64,000 bases of DNA from Knufia peltigerae. Its lineage: Eukaryota > Ascomycota > Eurotiomycetes > Chaetothyriales > Trichomeriaceae. The DNA is taken from contig JAPDRN010000008.1 of NCBI GenBank assembly GCA_030247855.1, forward strand, positions 434,001 to 498,000, written 5' to 3'. Below the pieces are notes generated by a model. The model ran no database searches and was not told the origin of the DNA. It was given only the letters and a program-made list of their open reading frames with translations. The translations under genes were made by a program, and so were the position numbers. This document shows positions 22,787 through 33,883 of the stretch, piece by piece; position 1 is the first letter of the stretch, and every line of letters begins with the position of its first letter.

Positions 22787-24919
22787 CTAGAAGATACCAA
22801 ACTTTTTCTTCTTTTCTCCCTCTGTGGTTCTTGTCAGTCGGGTTGTGCTTGTGTTGACGTTGACGTCAATTTGCTCACCATGTGGTCCAATATTGCCCGA
22901 ACTTTTGCTGTCCGTCAACAATCCCTTCTTCCCGACCGCCGCCGCTGTCATGGGATCTGCCCCGGAACCAGCAGCTTTGATAGCTGCGATTCGGTGTTTG
23001 GCCCTCTCTTCTCCGTGTTCTGCTGCACGCACGTACCAGACATTGGCTTCAAGCGGATCGCGACGACAACCGATGCCCGTTTCTGTAAAGTAGCCCACGG
23101 TGTATTCGGCCTTGGGTAGACCTTGGTCGGCAGCCTTTTTCGCCCATTCATATGCCTCGGCTTCATCCTTGTCCAAAACGTTCGGTACGCCAACCATGTA
23201 CCACGCGCAAAGTGCCATTTGTGATTCGGCATGGCCTCGTTCCGCTGCACCAGTGTAGAAGTGAATGCTGAGGGCAGGATCCTGGGGACAGTTCAATTGA
23301 CCGAGCTCATACGCTTGTCCGAGTCGATAGTTGGCCTCGACATGGCCCAGGTCGGCAGCTTTGGTGTACAGCTGGGCGGCGTAGGACTCGTCCTTGAACA
23401 CGTCTGGACCGTAGCCTGTCTCGTGAAGACATCCTAGATCGTGAGGAGCTTGGTTGTACTGGAAATCAGCAGATTCAGCGCCGCGCTTGAGCCATCTCAC
23501 GCCCTCACGGTATTTTTTAGTCAATCCCATGTCGCCAGTCAAGCAGGCTCGTCCAAGTCGCAGCATGGCTCCAGGGTGATTTTTGCTGGCAGCGTGTTGA
23601 TAGAATTGCACTGCTTTGGCTGCGTCCACCCGCGAACCCCAGCCAAATTCGTAACACAACGCGGTACGGTACCCCGCCTCGGCGTGTCCATGTTTAGATG
23701 CTGCGAGGAAAAGGGGAAATGCACGATCCCAGTCTTCTCGGCCTTTGTTGAATAGACCGGATGCATATCCGTCGGCCAGATAATACTGTGCGAATGGGTA
23801 GGAGCGATCAGACAATTTCTGCAGGATATGCTTGGCCTCTTTCAAAAGATCATCTCTCACAGACTGATGCGATTTCTCCGACTTTGCCGTATCTGAATGC
23901 GCGTCCCCTTCAAGTCCCTCCTCCTGAGCCGCGCTGATCATGAATACGGCAAATTCATACTGCACTGCCGGGTCATTGGTCTTTTTGACGTTGGCACGGT
24001 ACATGTCGAGCGTTTTCCTGGTCGACAGAAGATTGGCGTTGTTCCCAACCACGGTGCGAAGACCCGAATTGACGAGATTTTCAGCACCACTCGGCGCAGC
24101 TTGAGGATACGGCACATTGAGAAGATCAACATAGGACAAAGGTCGAGTATCTGGCGAACGTGAACCTCGAGAAACAGGTCGACCTGGGGACAGATTATTG
24201 GGCGAATGTGACCGGCCCCGAAAATCAGAGGTGCTCGAAAATCCGCTATCTGGTCTCTGCAAGTTCCTGCCATATGTACTGTTACGGCTACCATCCGGCT
24301 GACCAGAATTGTCAGTATCGATGGTCAACTTGGACGCCCGCTTGTCAAGAGATTTCATTTCGGCATCCTCCACTAGCTGATGGTGGTAACTCAATGGCTC
24401 AAAGCTTCCTGGTGGTACTTCTGTTTCCAGAGCAGATGCAGAAACATGTCGTATGGCTCTTTTCTGGAAGGGTGTCAACTCGACATTCCCATCTTTAGAG
24501 GTAAAGTTCTCAGAAGAAACTCTTCGGTGGTCAGCGACGCTGTCACCGTCTACCGGCCGCCTCTTGATCATGGCCTGCGGTGTAGGTGAGAGTTTATTTG
24601 GATCTGGCTGCTGCGAAGGTTGAGGAGTCAAGGTTCGCTTTGGCGCTACAGGATCGGTTGATCTTGACATTGCTGTCTCTGGCGGAGTGATCTGCAGGCT
24701 TGAGGGCGCAGGGGATGTTGACAGTGGTCGCTCATCTGCCAGAGACATTGATATGGAAGGGTTGCTTATTTGCTTCGATTGTGCGTTGCTTGGCCGCGCA
24801 AGGCCAGTCTCGCGCTCATCCACGGGTTCAATGATCTGTGGACTATCGGTTCGGAGAGGAGGGGAGTAGATGGGTGGAGGGGGAGTCGGAGGGAGTGGAT
24901 GACTCGTTGTTTCAGCCAT
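22787..24919 (-). CDS. Skt5/Chs4-like chitin synthase activator (SEL1 repeats)
   Basis: A single exon of 710 aa. The first 250 residues are disordered and rich in P and S. From about residue 340 to 640 lies an array of SEL1-like repeats recognisable by AxxLGxxYexG/AxxWYxxAA patterns: YYLADGYASG, AGYRTALCYEFGWG, AMLRLGRACLTG, ANYRLGQAYELG, SQMALCAWYMVG, AEYTVGYFTETGIG. This is the architecture of Skt5/Chs4, which recruits and activates class IV chitin synthase at growth sites in yeast. The C-terminus ends in a lysine run followed by FGIF, without the CAAX prenylation box of yeast Skt5. The gene is divergent from a class IV chitin synthase 2.7 kb away, which fits a functional pair. Family assignment good; target enzyme inferred. 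Confidence 0.85.
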   Translation of the reverse strand: MAETTSHPLPPTPPPPIYSPPLRTDSPQIIEPVDERETGLARPSNAQSKQISNPSISMSLADERPLSTSPAPSSLQITPPETAMSRSTDPVAPKRTLTPQPSQQPDPNKLSPTPQAMIKRRPVDGDSVADHRRVSSENFTSKDGNVELTPFQKRAIRHVSASALETEVPPGSFEPLSYHHQLVEDAEMKSLDKRASKLTIDTDNSGQPDGSRNSTYGRNLQRPDSGFSSTSDFRGRSHSPNNLSPGRPVSRGSRSPDTRPLSYVDLLNVPYPQAAPSGAENLVNSGLRTVVGNNANLLSTRKTLDMYRANVKKTNDPAVQYEFAVFMISAAQEEGLEGDAHSDTAKSEKSHQSVRDDLLKEAKHILQKLSDRSYPFAQYYLADGYASGLFNKGREDWDRAFPLFLAASKHGHAEAGYRTALCYEFGWGSRVDAAKAVQFYQHAASKNHPGAMLRLGRACLTGDMGLTKKYREGVRWLKRGAESADFQYNQAPHDLGCLHETGYGPDVFKDESYAAQLYTKAADLGHVEANYRLGQAYELGQLNCPQDPALSIHFYTGAAERGHAESQMALCAWYMVGVPNVLDKDEAEAYEWAKKAADQGLPKAEYTVGYFTETGIGCRRDPLEANVWYVRAAEHGEERAKHRIAAIKAAGSGADPMTAAAVGKKGLLTDSKSSGNIGPHGEQIDVNVNTSTTRLTRTTEGEKKKKFGIF

Positions 24920-27620
24920 GCCGACGCAGACACAGTCGCTGACACGTCAAAAAGAAGACATTTGTGTGTCAATATGGTGAAATGTATCTGTGAAAGCAAC
25001 AGAGATGGCAGGAGATTGTTGGTCTCAGGGAACTTGCGCAAGAGGCGATTGACCAGCAACCACCAGGTCAGAGGCGAAGTTGGAATGCGGCCAATTGGTC
25101 GAGGAAGGTAAGGATGGTCTAGGAAATCACGTCGTTGGATGGAGGAATGCTGTGGCGTCTTCTTGATCACAGGGACAGTGTTCTTGGATTGACAAGGGAG
25201 CGAAGGGCGTAGGCTTGGGCAAAGGACTTCCAGGTAAAGCGAGCGACAACAGTCTGAGGATGCTAAACAACAGAACTCGCTGGCAACAATAACAGACACG
25301 AGCAGTACAGTCAGAGCGGAAGGAGAGGAATGGAGTTGCAAATAATGAAGTAGAACGTAGTAGAATGCCGGATAGGGATGGATTTGACAGGGAGCGAGGA
25401 TGATGGAGGAGGTAAAAATGTATGTAAGGGAGAGTGACAGGGTTGACGCCCCCGGGCACACGCACACCCACTTGGTTGATGTCGCTCCCTTTCCTCAACT
25501 GCCTCCTGAAGCCTAGTGAAGCCGGCCTTCTTTGTTCGCCGGCTGTTGGGATATGGTTAGAATAGATTCTCTTTCTCACGCTCTTTTCCAGGAACAAACA
25601 AGACATGTCTTTGTGTAATTCTGGCAGTGCCAGGAATACAACAAGCAGCTGACTACTGCTCACTGTGCGACATAGCACATGGTTACACAACCCACTATTA
25701 GTGCTGGATACGAACGAACAACCCGACAGACCAAGCTCTCGGTGTTCATCGACGCATGGTCAATGATTTGACATTTCAGAGCCAGGCCTGACAGTACCAC
25801 CTACAATACACTGTCCTGTCTATTATATGGAGAACTACAGAACGCAGAGTTCACACACGAATATGCTGAGAGACGACGCGTAGCTACCAACCAATAACTA
25901 AGGTACCTGACGTTTCTCAGGTATCAAGGTCTCCCTCATATTACGGAGTATCCATAGCAGATGCTCGTGGTCTTTGGTTCCCAGCAAGTACGGATACGAA
26001 TACTCGGTCTTTGGAGTACCTCGAGACGCTCAGAGGCACCATGGGCGCTTGAAAGACCAACATGTTAGGCCTGCTAAATAGGCTGTGCTAGGCTGTATTG
26101 GGGGCGCTTAGTCTTCCGGGAGGGGCCGACCACCTAAGCCGTCTCTAGCAGTCCGTTTTCGCGTCCAAGCAGGTCTCAGTTTAGGAGTCAAGGAGGACTT
26201 TTATTATTGAGACAACAAGCCAACGCGCTCAAACAGCTGGGAATCTTGCTACTGGCCTGGAGCTTGTGCGTGCTGGATTGGGTGAGATGATGACGACTCA
26301 CCACACCATCACCTCGTCGCTGACCTCCAAATTAATTCACTCGAACTTGAGATACACCCGATTACAGCACAGATGCCGCTGATGTGTCCCTCATAACGGC
26401 ATACTGGAGTACGGAGGACCATTTACTGAAACGGCCTCTCACAAACTCCCCCAAAGAGCACTTTTGCCCGGCCCAACAGGTATTGAGGGAGGCAACGTGT
26501 CGAAGGTTGTCATGGCTCACTTGTCAGATGTCATCGCAGGCAGAAGAGTCGCGGCATGTGGCGGCAGAATCGTCTCTACTAGTGCCCAAGACTCCCAACG
26601 ATAGGTCGATTTGACGGGCGACTGTCAGGGCAACATCGGGGTTAAAAATACCAAACCACACTAAACAAGCGATGATCGAAGCTCAGCCACAACCGAGGCC
26701 ACTCCGCAGTTGAGAAACTGCGCCCAACAGATGTTGCGTACGGATTGTAGTACGGAGTATAGTACAGTAGTAGATGCAGAGGTAGCAGGGAGAGGAGAGT
26801 CGACAAAGGATGGTTTGAGTCTGTAGTTAAGCTGTTGGAAGAATCAAGTGATGTTTGACATTGTTGCTTTATGCTTCTCATTTTCGTTCTCTTCCAGTAT
26901 TGAAAAAGATAGATACAGCAACGCTTCACCCTGGTGAATTTTGTCAAGTCTCTCCTGATGATCCACCAGCCGAATCCCTGTCACCAGCCCATAGCCAATC
27001 CTGTATTTTCTCTTGCCGTATCCATGCAAGCCCAAAACACTGCACAGTACAGTACGGAGCAAGGTGCACAATTGCCATCGTGCTTTTCTCCCATCAGCAC
27101 ATTTGCTACTCCTGTTTCTCGCAAACACACGAACAACATTCATTCTCATTCTCTGACGCTCACTCAATCGACTGCCACTTTTCGGACTTCGTATCCATTC
27201 GATCTCTTAGTCTGTCAATAGATTTCCTCTTCGCTCGCTTCCGCAACATTCCTCGAATCTCGACCGTGGCCAACAAACGCAACCACTGTTTGTTTCACCC
27301 TCGGTGACGGTCACCACACTGCACACTGCACGTTGTCCTATCCATCCTACATCCTGCCTGTGTCCAAGGCTCTTTCAATCGCATAGTTGGCATTTGCAGG
27401 CGATAGAACAAACGCCAGACAGTATACAGACCACCATCGACTCTCGTTGAGTTTACCTTGGTTGAAGGGACGGCGCAGGCGCTGTCGTCACAGAAATAAA
27501 TTTTGAAAAGAAAACGAGTTGCAGATACCAATGATCGGACGGTAATTGACATATCGAAGCGTACGTGACAATACCATTGTTGTTTGCACATACCCAGCGC
27601 TCACATTCCTCCCGTAGACG
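24920..27620. promoter_or_regulatory. Divergent intergenic, chitin synthase activator / chitin synthase
   Basis: 2.7 kb between two divergent cell-wall genes. TACGGAGTA occurs at 25942 and 26751. A likely leader intron of the activator ends at GTGTCAG about 23 bases before its ATG (minus strand). The last 700 bases before the chitin synthase are rich in C and T and probably form its leader. No separate gene is recognised. Confidence 0.5.
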
Positions 27621-30600
27621 ATGTCGGACCCGCGCAGGCCCTGGCCTGCGAGTTCGCCTACGCGCGAAAAATCTCACTCACCTTACCGAGACTCTCCCTC
27701 CAGACGATTGAGAGATATCGAGACTGGTGGATACAATTCACCTCACAACCGCCCTTACTCGAGTCAACGAGCCGGCCCCGAGCACGACCCTCCTTCACCC
27801 GGCTCTCGAGTAGCCGACTGGGAGCCTATCATGGCCAATATGACCCAAAGCGAGCTTGGCCGCAAGAAATCTCTCATTCGCCCTGAACGAAACAGAATTG
27901 ATAGAGACCATCCTAATTACTATTACCGTCAACATGCTCAGAACATGGAAGTCTTCCCCTCGACAACGGGCAACGACCCAGCTATCGAAGATCTGGCCGA
28001 AAGACGCACTGTCAGTTCGGACAGCAGTAATCAGAAAACCGTATTGGACGATGATTTCACTCCTGCCCAGCAACGGAAAGCCCATGTGCCAGGAAAGTTG
28101 GAGCCGGTGGGCAAGAAGCATCAACCGCGCAAGTTGGTCAGGAAAGACACACGTAACATCACCGAAGAGGAGAAACTCCGGAAAAAGGAGCTAGACAAGA
28201 TCAAACCTCCAAGCATATGGAACGTGTATTGTGCAATAATCACATTCTGGGCCCCCGATTTCATCCTACAATGCTTCGGTATGCCAGCCCGTGCCCAGAG
28301 AAGAGCCTGGAGAGAGAAGTGCGGCCTGATCAGCATTATTCTCCTCATTGCTGGGTTTGTTGGATTTCTGACCTTCGGCTTCACCCAAGCAGTATGTGGA
28401 CAACCTGGACTCCGGCTCAAGATCAATCATGTCGATAGAGGGTACATGATCTTTCATGGCAATGCTTATGATCTGTCTCGCTCGCAACATCCTGCGGCTC
28501 TGGGAATACCATTGGACAGCAACGTTCTGTATGACCTCCCGCATAAGTATGGAGGGCAAGATGGAAGTTTTATGTTTCAGAAAGTCAACGGAGATTGCAA
28601 AGGGCTCATTACACTTGCCCCCGGATCAGATGTCCCTACAGACTCTGACGGGGACTTGGCCTGGTATTTTCCGTGTACAGCTTTCAATCAGGATGGTTCC
28701 TCGCCCGTAAACACCACTGTGCCTTATTATCTGGGCTATGCCTGCCACACTACCTCAAAAGGACGCGATACCTTCTTTCATGGTCTCAAAAAATCTGGAG
28801 AAGTGTTCTTCACCTGGGATGATGTCAAAAACAAGAGTCGGAATCTTGTTGTCTACTCTGGTTCAGTCATTGACTTGGACCTTCTCCAGTGGTTTAATGC
28901 CAGCCAAGTTGCCTGGCCTTCTCAATTTGACGACATGCGCAAAAATGATCAGATTCGTGGAATGGATATTACACATGTTTTGCAGTCTGGTAGTGACAAG
29001 AAAGTAGGCAAATGCCTCAGTCAAATTGCCAAGGTGGGCTCGATTGATACAGAATCAGTGGGATGCATCGCTTCCAAAGTCGTCTTGTACGTCTCACTGG
29101 CCTTCATCCTGTCCATTGTCCTTGCAAAGTTCTTTCTTGCCCTGGCCTTCCAGTGGTTCTTGGCCCGAAAGTACGGGGCCCCAAAAACGTCTCAGACGAT
29201 GGATCCCAAGAAGCGAGCCGAGCAGATCGAAGCTTGGACTGACGATATCTACAAACCTGCACCGAAACTTATGGATCCTGCGACTACCATATCGGGTTCT
29301 GATGGCAGAACCAGCAAACGTGGAAGTATGCTGTTCCCACAAACATCACGTTTTACCAGCCCCTACGCTGTCGAACGCGTTGCGAAGGCCAATCGAGCTC
29401 CTCCAACCACCATGACCAGTCAGTCCTCACAGGCTAAACTGACCCAACCGGGTGGCAGTTTGTACAGGAGCGGCTATAACACCAGTCAAAATACGCTGGA
29501 CCTAGCGACCCGCATGAGCGTCGGCGCCAGTAGATCCAGCTTGCTCCTATCCGGTCACGAATCACGTTATTCAGTCACAATGGACAATCTCGGGGCCAAT
29601 GGACCCGAAGGTTTCATTCACGATAACGTCGTTCCGCAACCACCGCCCGAATGGCAGCCTTTTGGGTACCCGCTTGCTCACACCCTCTGCCTGGTGACTG
29701 CGTATTCCGAAGGTGAGGAAGGCATTCGCACGACACTGGACTCCATCGCGACAACCGACTATCCCAACAGCCATAAAGCGATTCTCGTTATTTGCGACGG
29801 TCTCATTAAAGGCAAAGGAGAAAGTTTATCCACTCCCGATATTGTCCTTGGAATGATGGGTGATTTTGTCATTGCCCCCGAAGATGTTCAGGCGTTCTCG
29901 TATGTTGCAGTGGCCAGTGGCTCCAAACGGCACAATATGGCCAAGGTATATGCCGGATTTTATGACTATGGTCCGGAATCTAGAATCGCGCCAAATAAGC
30001 AGCAACGCGTGCCGATGATGATGGTTGTGAAATGCGGAACACCCGACGAAGCCACCAAAAGCAAACCTGGCAACCGAGGCAAGCGAGACAGTCAGATCAT
30101 CTTGATGTCGTTCTTGCAAAAGGTCATGTTTGATGAAAGAATGACCGAACTGGAATACGAAATGTTCAACGGTCTCTGGAAAGTCACTGGCATGTCTCCC
30201 GACTTTTACGAAACGGTTCTCATGGTCGATGCCGATACGAAGGTATTCCCTGACAGTCTCACCCATATGATCTCAGCCATGGTCAAGGATCCCGAGATCA
30301 TGGGTCTTTGTGGCGAGACCAAGATTTCCAACAAGAATCAGTCTTGGGTTACACGTATTCAGGTCTTTGAATACTTCATCTCGCATCATTTATCCAAGTC
30401 TTTCGAATCAGTCTTTGGTGGTGTCACTTGTCTGCCCGGATGTTTCTGTATGTACCGGATCAAATCCCCCAAGGGCGGCCAGAACTACTGGGTTCCCATC
30501 TTGGCCAATCCCGACATCGTCGAGCATTATTCAGAAAATGTGGTGGACACTCTGCATAAGAAGAACTTGTTGCTTCTTGGTGAAGATCGTTACCTTTCGA

Positions 30601-31336
30601 CGTTGATGCTGAAGACATTCCCCAAACGCAAACAAGTCTTTGTTCCCCAGGCTGTCTGCAAAACCCAAGTTCCCGATGAATTCAAAGTTTTGCTCTCCCA
30701 ACGACGAAGATGGATCAACAGTACGGTGCACAATTTGATGGAACTCGTCCTGGTTCGAGATCTGTGCGGTACATTCTGTTTCAGCATGCAATTTGTGGTT
30801 GGAATCGAACTCATCGGTACATTGGTCCTGCCAGCTGCCATTGCATTCACCGTCTATCTGATTATCATCTCGATTGTGAGGAAACCAGTGCCAGTCATTC
30901 CTCTCGTCCTGCTTGCTCTTATCCTCGGTCTCCCGGCAGTTTTGATTGTTCTGACGGCACATCGTTGGTCATATATCCTATGGATGGTGATCTACCTGGG
31001 TTCATTGCCAATTTGGAACTTTGTGTTACCAACCTACGCTTATTGGAAGTTTGACGACTTCAGCTGGGGTGACACACGAAAGACGGCAGGCGAGAAGACC
31101 AAGAAAGCCGGTCTGGAGTACGAAGGTGAATTTGATAGTACCAAGATCACCATGAAGAGATGGGCAGATTTCGAGAGAGGTGAGGCTGTTTTCATACCCC
31201 AGTTTTCTGATCACGCATGACTGACTCTTGTATAGAACGACGAGCCCAGGCTACTGGGAATTGGGTCCCACAACCAAGTCGACCTGTCAGTGGTTACGGA
31301 TCAACCCAGAACTTGGATCACTACCAGGACTACTGA
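27621..31336 (+). CDS. Class IV chitin synthase
   Basis: Exons 27621-31179 and 31236-31336; 1219 aa. The 56-bp intron (GTGAGG..TATAG) precedes the last 33 codons, which end in NLDHYQDY. The N-terminal 190 residues are disordered. A paired-TM segment around residues 200-260 (FWAPDFILQCFGM, GLISIILLIAGFVGF) and an extracytoplasmic stretch follow. The catalytic GT2 domain runs from about residue 690. It shows MVDADT (D870, D872), a GEDRYL motif and QRRRW (1027-1031), all catalytic signatures of chitin synthases. Five or six TM helices come after. There is no myosin motor, and the layout matches class IV enzymes (ChsE/Chs3 type), which polymerise UDP-GlcNAc into cell-wall chitin. It is next to an Skt5-like activator. 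Very confident. Confidence 0.95.
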
Positions 31337-32287
31337 ATGGGAATGACGACTGGATTTATGTATGATGATAAAACATGACAAGCTAAGCAATAAGGCATAT
31401 TGCATTCTCGGACAACGGAGGCGAAAGAAGAGTTGTTTGAGAGCACGGCAGCGAAAAATCTTTTTAATAGAATGGGATGGATTGGCGGCTGATATTGTCG
31501 GGTTTCTGTGGATTGGAGTTTCAATTGCACTTGAAATGGCTGTAGTGGTTGGGAATGGAGCAGAGATGTTGTCTTTGCAGGCTGGCAGTCGTGTGGATGT
31601 ACTGTAGATACCATAGTACTACTAATATTTCTCCTACGAGAGCACTTTTTGACTTTCATCAATACTCTACAATTGCTATGGTACTCGTTGACAGGGATAA
31701 AGCTACCTAAAATCATAATGTAGGTTACTGTTTACACAGAGCACCATGTAATTGGTCGGTCTGGGGAGGGGGTAAAAGGGGGAACTCCAGCCTGACACGT
31801 GATAGGCTGACTTGTCATGCTGTTCGTTGGGCGTGGGTTGACCAAACTTGTCTCGAACTATGGCGGGAGGAAGTCAACGCCGAGGATTGCTCGTTAGGTA
31901 CCTAGGTCAGTTCAAGGAATAGTACGCACTTGAATCACCGCTCTCTCCGATAAGGGCGGTAAAAACAAGTCATATGCCGCTCGCTTGTCCGTGCGGTTAT
32001 CTCCAGCACATCCCAACAAGCCTTTAAAAGGTAAATCGACCAATCTTTCTAACGAGTCCGAACCCTGACCACGAGTAACCTCGATTTCAAGTCATCTTCA
32101 AACCACTACAGTACAATACGTCCTTTTGAAGAAGCGCACACCACGACATATACCTTTTTTGTTACGGAGTACAACGGGGGGGTTTTTCTGCAACCATGAT
32201 ATAATAACGACCACTTTTTAAATTCGATTTGGACCTTTCTTCCGACTCTGTACATAAACAAACACAAAAAAGACACCCGGGAAAAAA
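31337..32287 (+). promoter_or_regulatory. Intergenic, promoter of the FAD monooxygenase
   Basis: 950 bp. TACGGAGTA lies at 32163, about 125 bases before the monooxygenase ATG. Otherwise no gene or RNA is recognised. Confidence 0.5.
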
Positions 32288-33784
32288 ATGTCCAATGATG
32301 ATACTCGGAAGGAGATCAAGGTCCTCATCGCCGGTGCAGGTATTGCGGGACTCTCCACGGCCATTGCCCTTGGTCGCCTCGCCACCGACACGCCCGGCCT
32401 GCATTTCGACGTCCAGCTGTACGACAAGGCCACGGAGTTGAGGGAGATAGGAGCCAGTATCGCCCTGAGCCCCAACGGTCTGCGGACGTTGGAGCGCCTG
32501 GGTGTGGACGACGCCCTCGCGGACGACGTCAGTTACCGGGGCCCCGCCGCCTTGCCCATGATCTACCACCACTGGAAGACCAACGAGGTGGTGAGCGCCG
32601 ACCGGTTCGTGGACGTGCCGGACCGCAAACACCAGACGGCGCGTTTCCACAGGGGTCATTTGCACTCCACCCTTCTCGGTCACGTACCGCGAGAGACCAT
32701 CCACCTACGCAAGGCCGTCGAATCCGTCGTCGTCCGTGACGACGATGCCGCAAACGGTGTGGGAGGCGGCGGCGGCGGTGGCGGTGGCACTGTGACGCTA
32801 CTCTTCCAGGACGGTACGAGTGCGACCGGAGACGTACTCATCGGTGCCGACGGTCTGAGGTCCAAGGTCCGGAGGACGTTTGTACCGGGGCACACGCTAC
32901 ACCACACGGGTCGCACCTGGATCCGGTCGACGTTCGACGCTTCCCTGATCAGAGACATCCCCAATTTGCCAGCTGACTCTGCACACTGGTGGGGTCCGAG
33001 GTACACCTTCTTCGCCTCCCGGTTGGGAAGGAACATGTACACGACCGTCGGCAATTATGATCCCGAGGATTTCCCCGGACGACGAGGCCACGGAGAGTTT
33101 CGATGGGACCAAGAAGGCGACGTGAACTTCTTCAGGGACTTGTACGCCGACTGGAACCCAGTGGTGAAGGCGCTCGCCGATGCCACCCCTCACGTCCGCA
33201 TGTATCCCAACCTAGCCGGAGAGCCGTTGGAGTCTTGGGTTTTCGAAAAGCGGGTGACGCTGGTGGGCGACGCCGCTCACACCCACGGAGGCGCCCACGC
33301 CGCGGGAGGGTCTCTGGCTTTGGACGACGCGTGGGCGTTGTATCTCAGCCTCAAACACGTTTTGAGCTCGAGCACGATCGACGACGACGACGACGACGAG
33401 TCAGACAAAACGTTTGGAAGCGAGGAATTCGAGCGTGCATTCACCCTCTACGAAAATACCCGAAGGCCTCACACGACGCGTCTCGTGGAGAGTGTCCTGG
33501 CGACCAAGGCGGCGGCCGTCGTGCCTAGTACCGACGAGGAGTTGAGAGAGAAAATGAACAACAGACCGAACATGACTTGGCTGACGGAACACGATGTCGA
33601 AGCCACGTTTGCAAAAGTCCTCGAGAATGAAATGGGTAACAATGTCGTCGAGGATGACGATGCGAGACAAGTCGAAAGAGAAAGCGTGATATTCGATATC
33701 AGAGAGGCTACCACCATCATGGGCATTCCCGGATCGGAGTCGGTACTAGATACAACGACAGAATCAGCTGTGATGGTGAAATGA
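32288..33784 (+). CDS. FAD-dependent monooxygenase, salicylate-hydroxylase-like
   Basis: Intronless, 498 aa. The FAD-binding Rossmann motif GAGIAG sits at residues 16-21, the second FAD/NADPH motif GDVLIGADGLRSKVRR in the middle, and the GD motif VTLVGDAAHTH near residue 325. This set and order define the group A aromatic hydroxylases (UbiH/salicylate hydroxylase type). They insert one oxygen atom into an activated aromatic or related ring using NAD(P)H. Two low-complexity inserts are odd: a run of nine Gly near residue 160 and a run of Asp near 365, both encoded by GC-rich triplet repeats. It converges with a transporter gene only 99 bp away. Substrate unknown. Confidence 0.88.
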   Translation: MSNDDTRKEIKVLIAGAGIAGLSTAIALGRLATDTPGLHFDVQLYDKATELREIGASIALSPNGLRTLERLGVDDALADDVSYRGPAALPMIYHHWKTNEVVSADRFVDVPDRKHQTARFHRGHLHSTLLGHVPRETIHLRKAVESVVVRDDDAANGVGGGGGGGGGTVTLLFQDGTSATGDVLIGADGLRSKVRRTFVPGHTLHHTGRTWIRSTFDASLIRDIPNLPADSAHWWGPRYTFFASRLGRNMYTTVGNYDPEDFPGRRGHGEFRWDQEGDVNFFRDLYADWNPVVKALADATPHVRMYPNLAGEPLESWVFEKRVTLVGDAAHTHGGAHAAGGSLALDDAWALYLSLKHVLSSSTIDDDDDDESDKTFGSEEFERAFTLYENTRRPHTTRLVESVLATKAAAVVPSTDEELREKMNNRPNMTWLTEHDVEATFAKVLENEMGNNVVEDDDARQVERESVIFDIREATTIMGIPGSESVLDTTTESAVMVK

Positions 33785-33883
33785 ATTTCTTCATAGACTT
33801 CTATCCTAGACACCGGATGATACTTTGATGGCCCTCACGAAGATGAAGAGAACGAGCCACGGCGTAGTATTTTCTTTGAGTCC

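Noticed and set aside
24766..25690. Minus-strand frames upstream of the Skt5-like start
   Set aside because: No conserved sequence; more likely leader and promoter of the activator gene.
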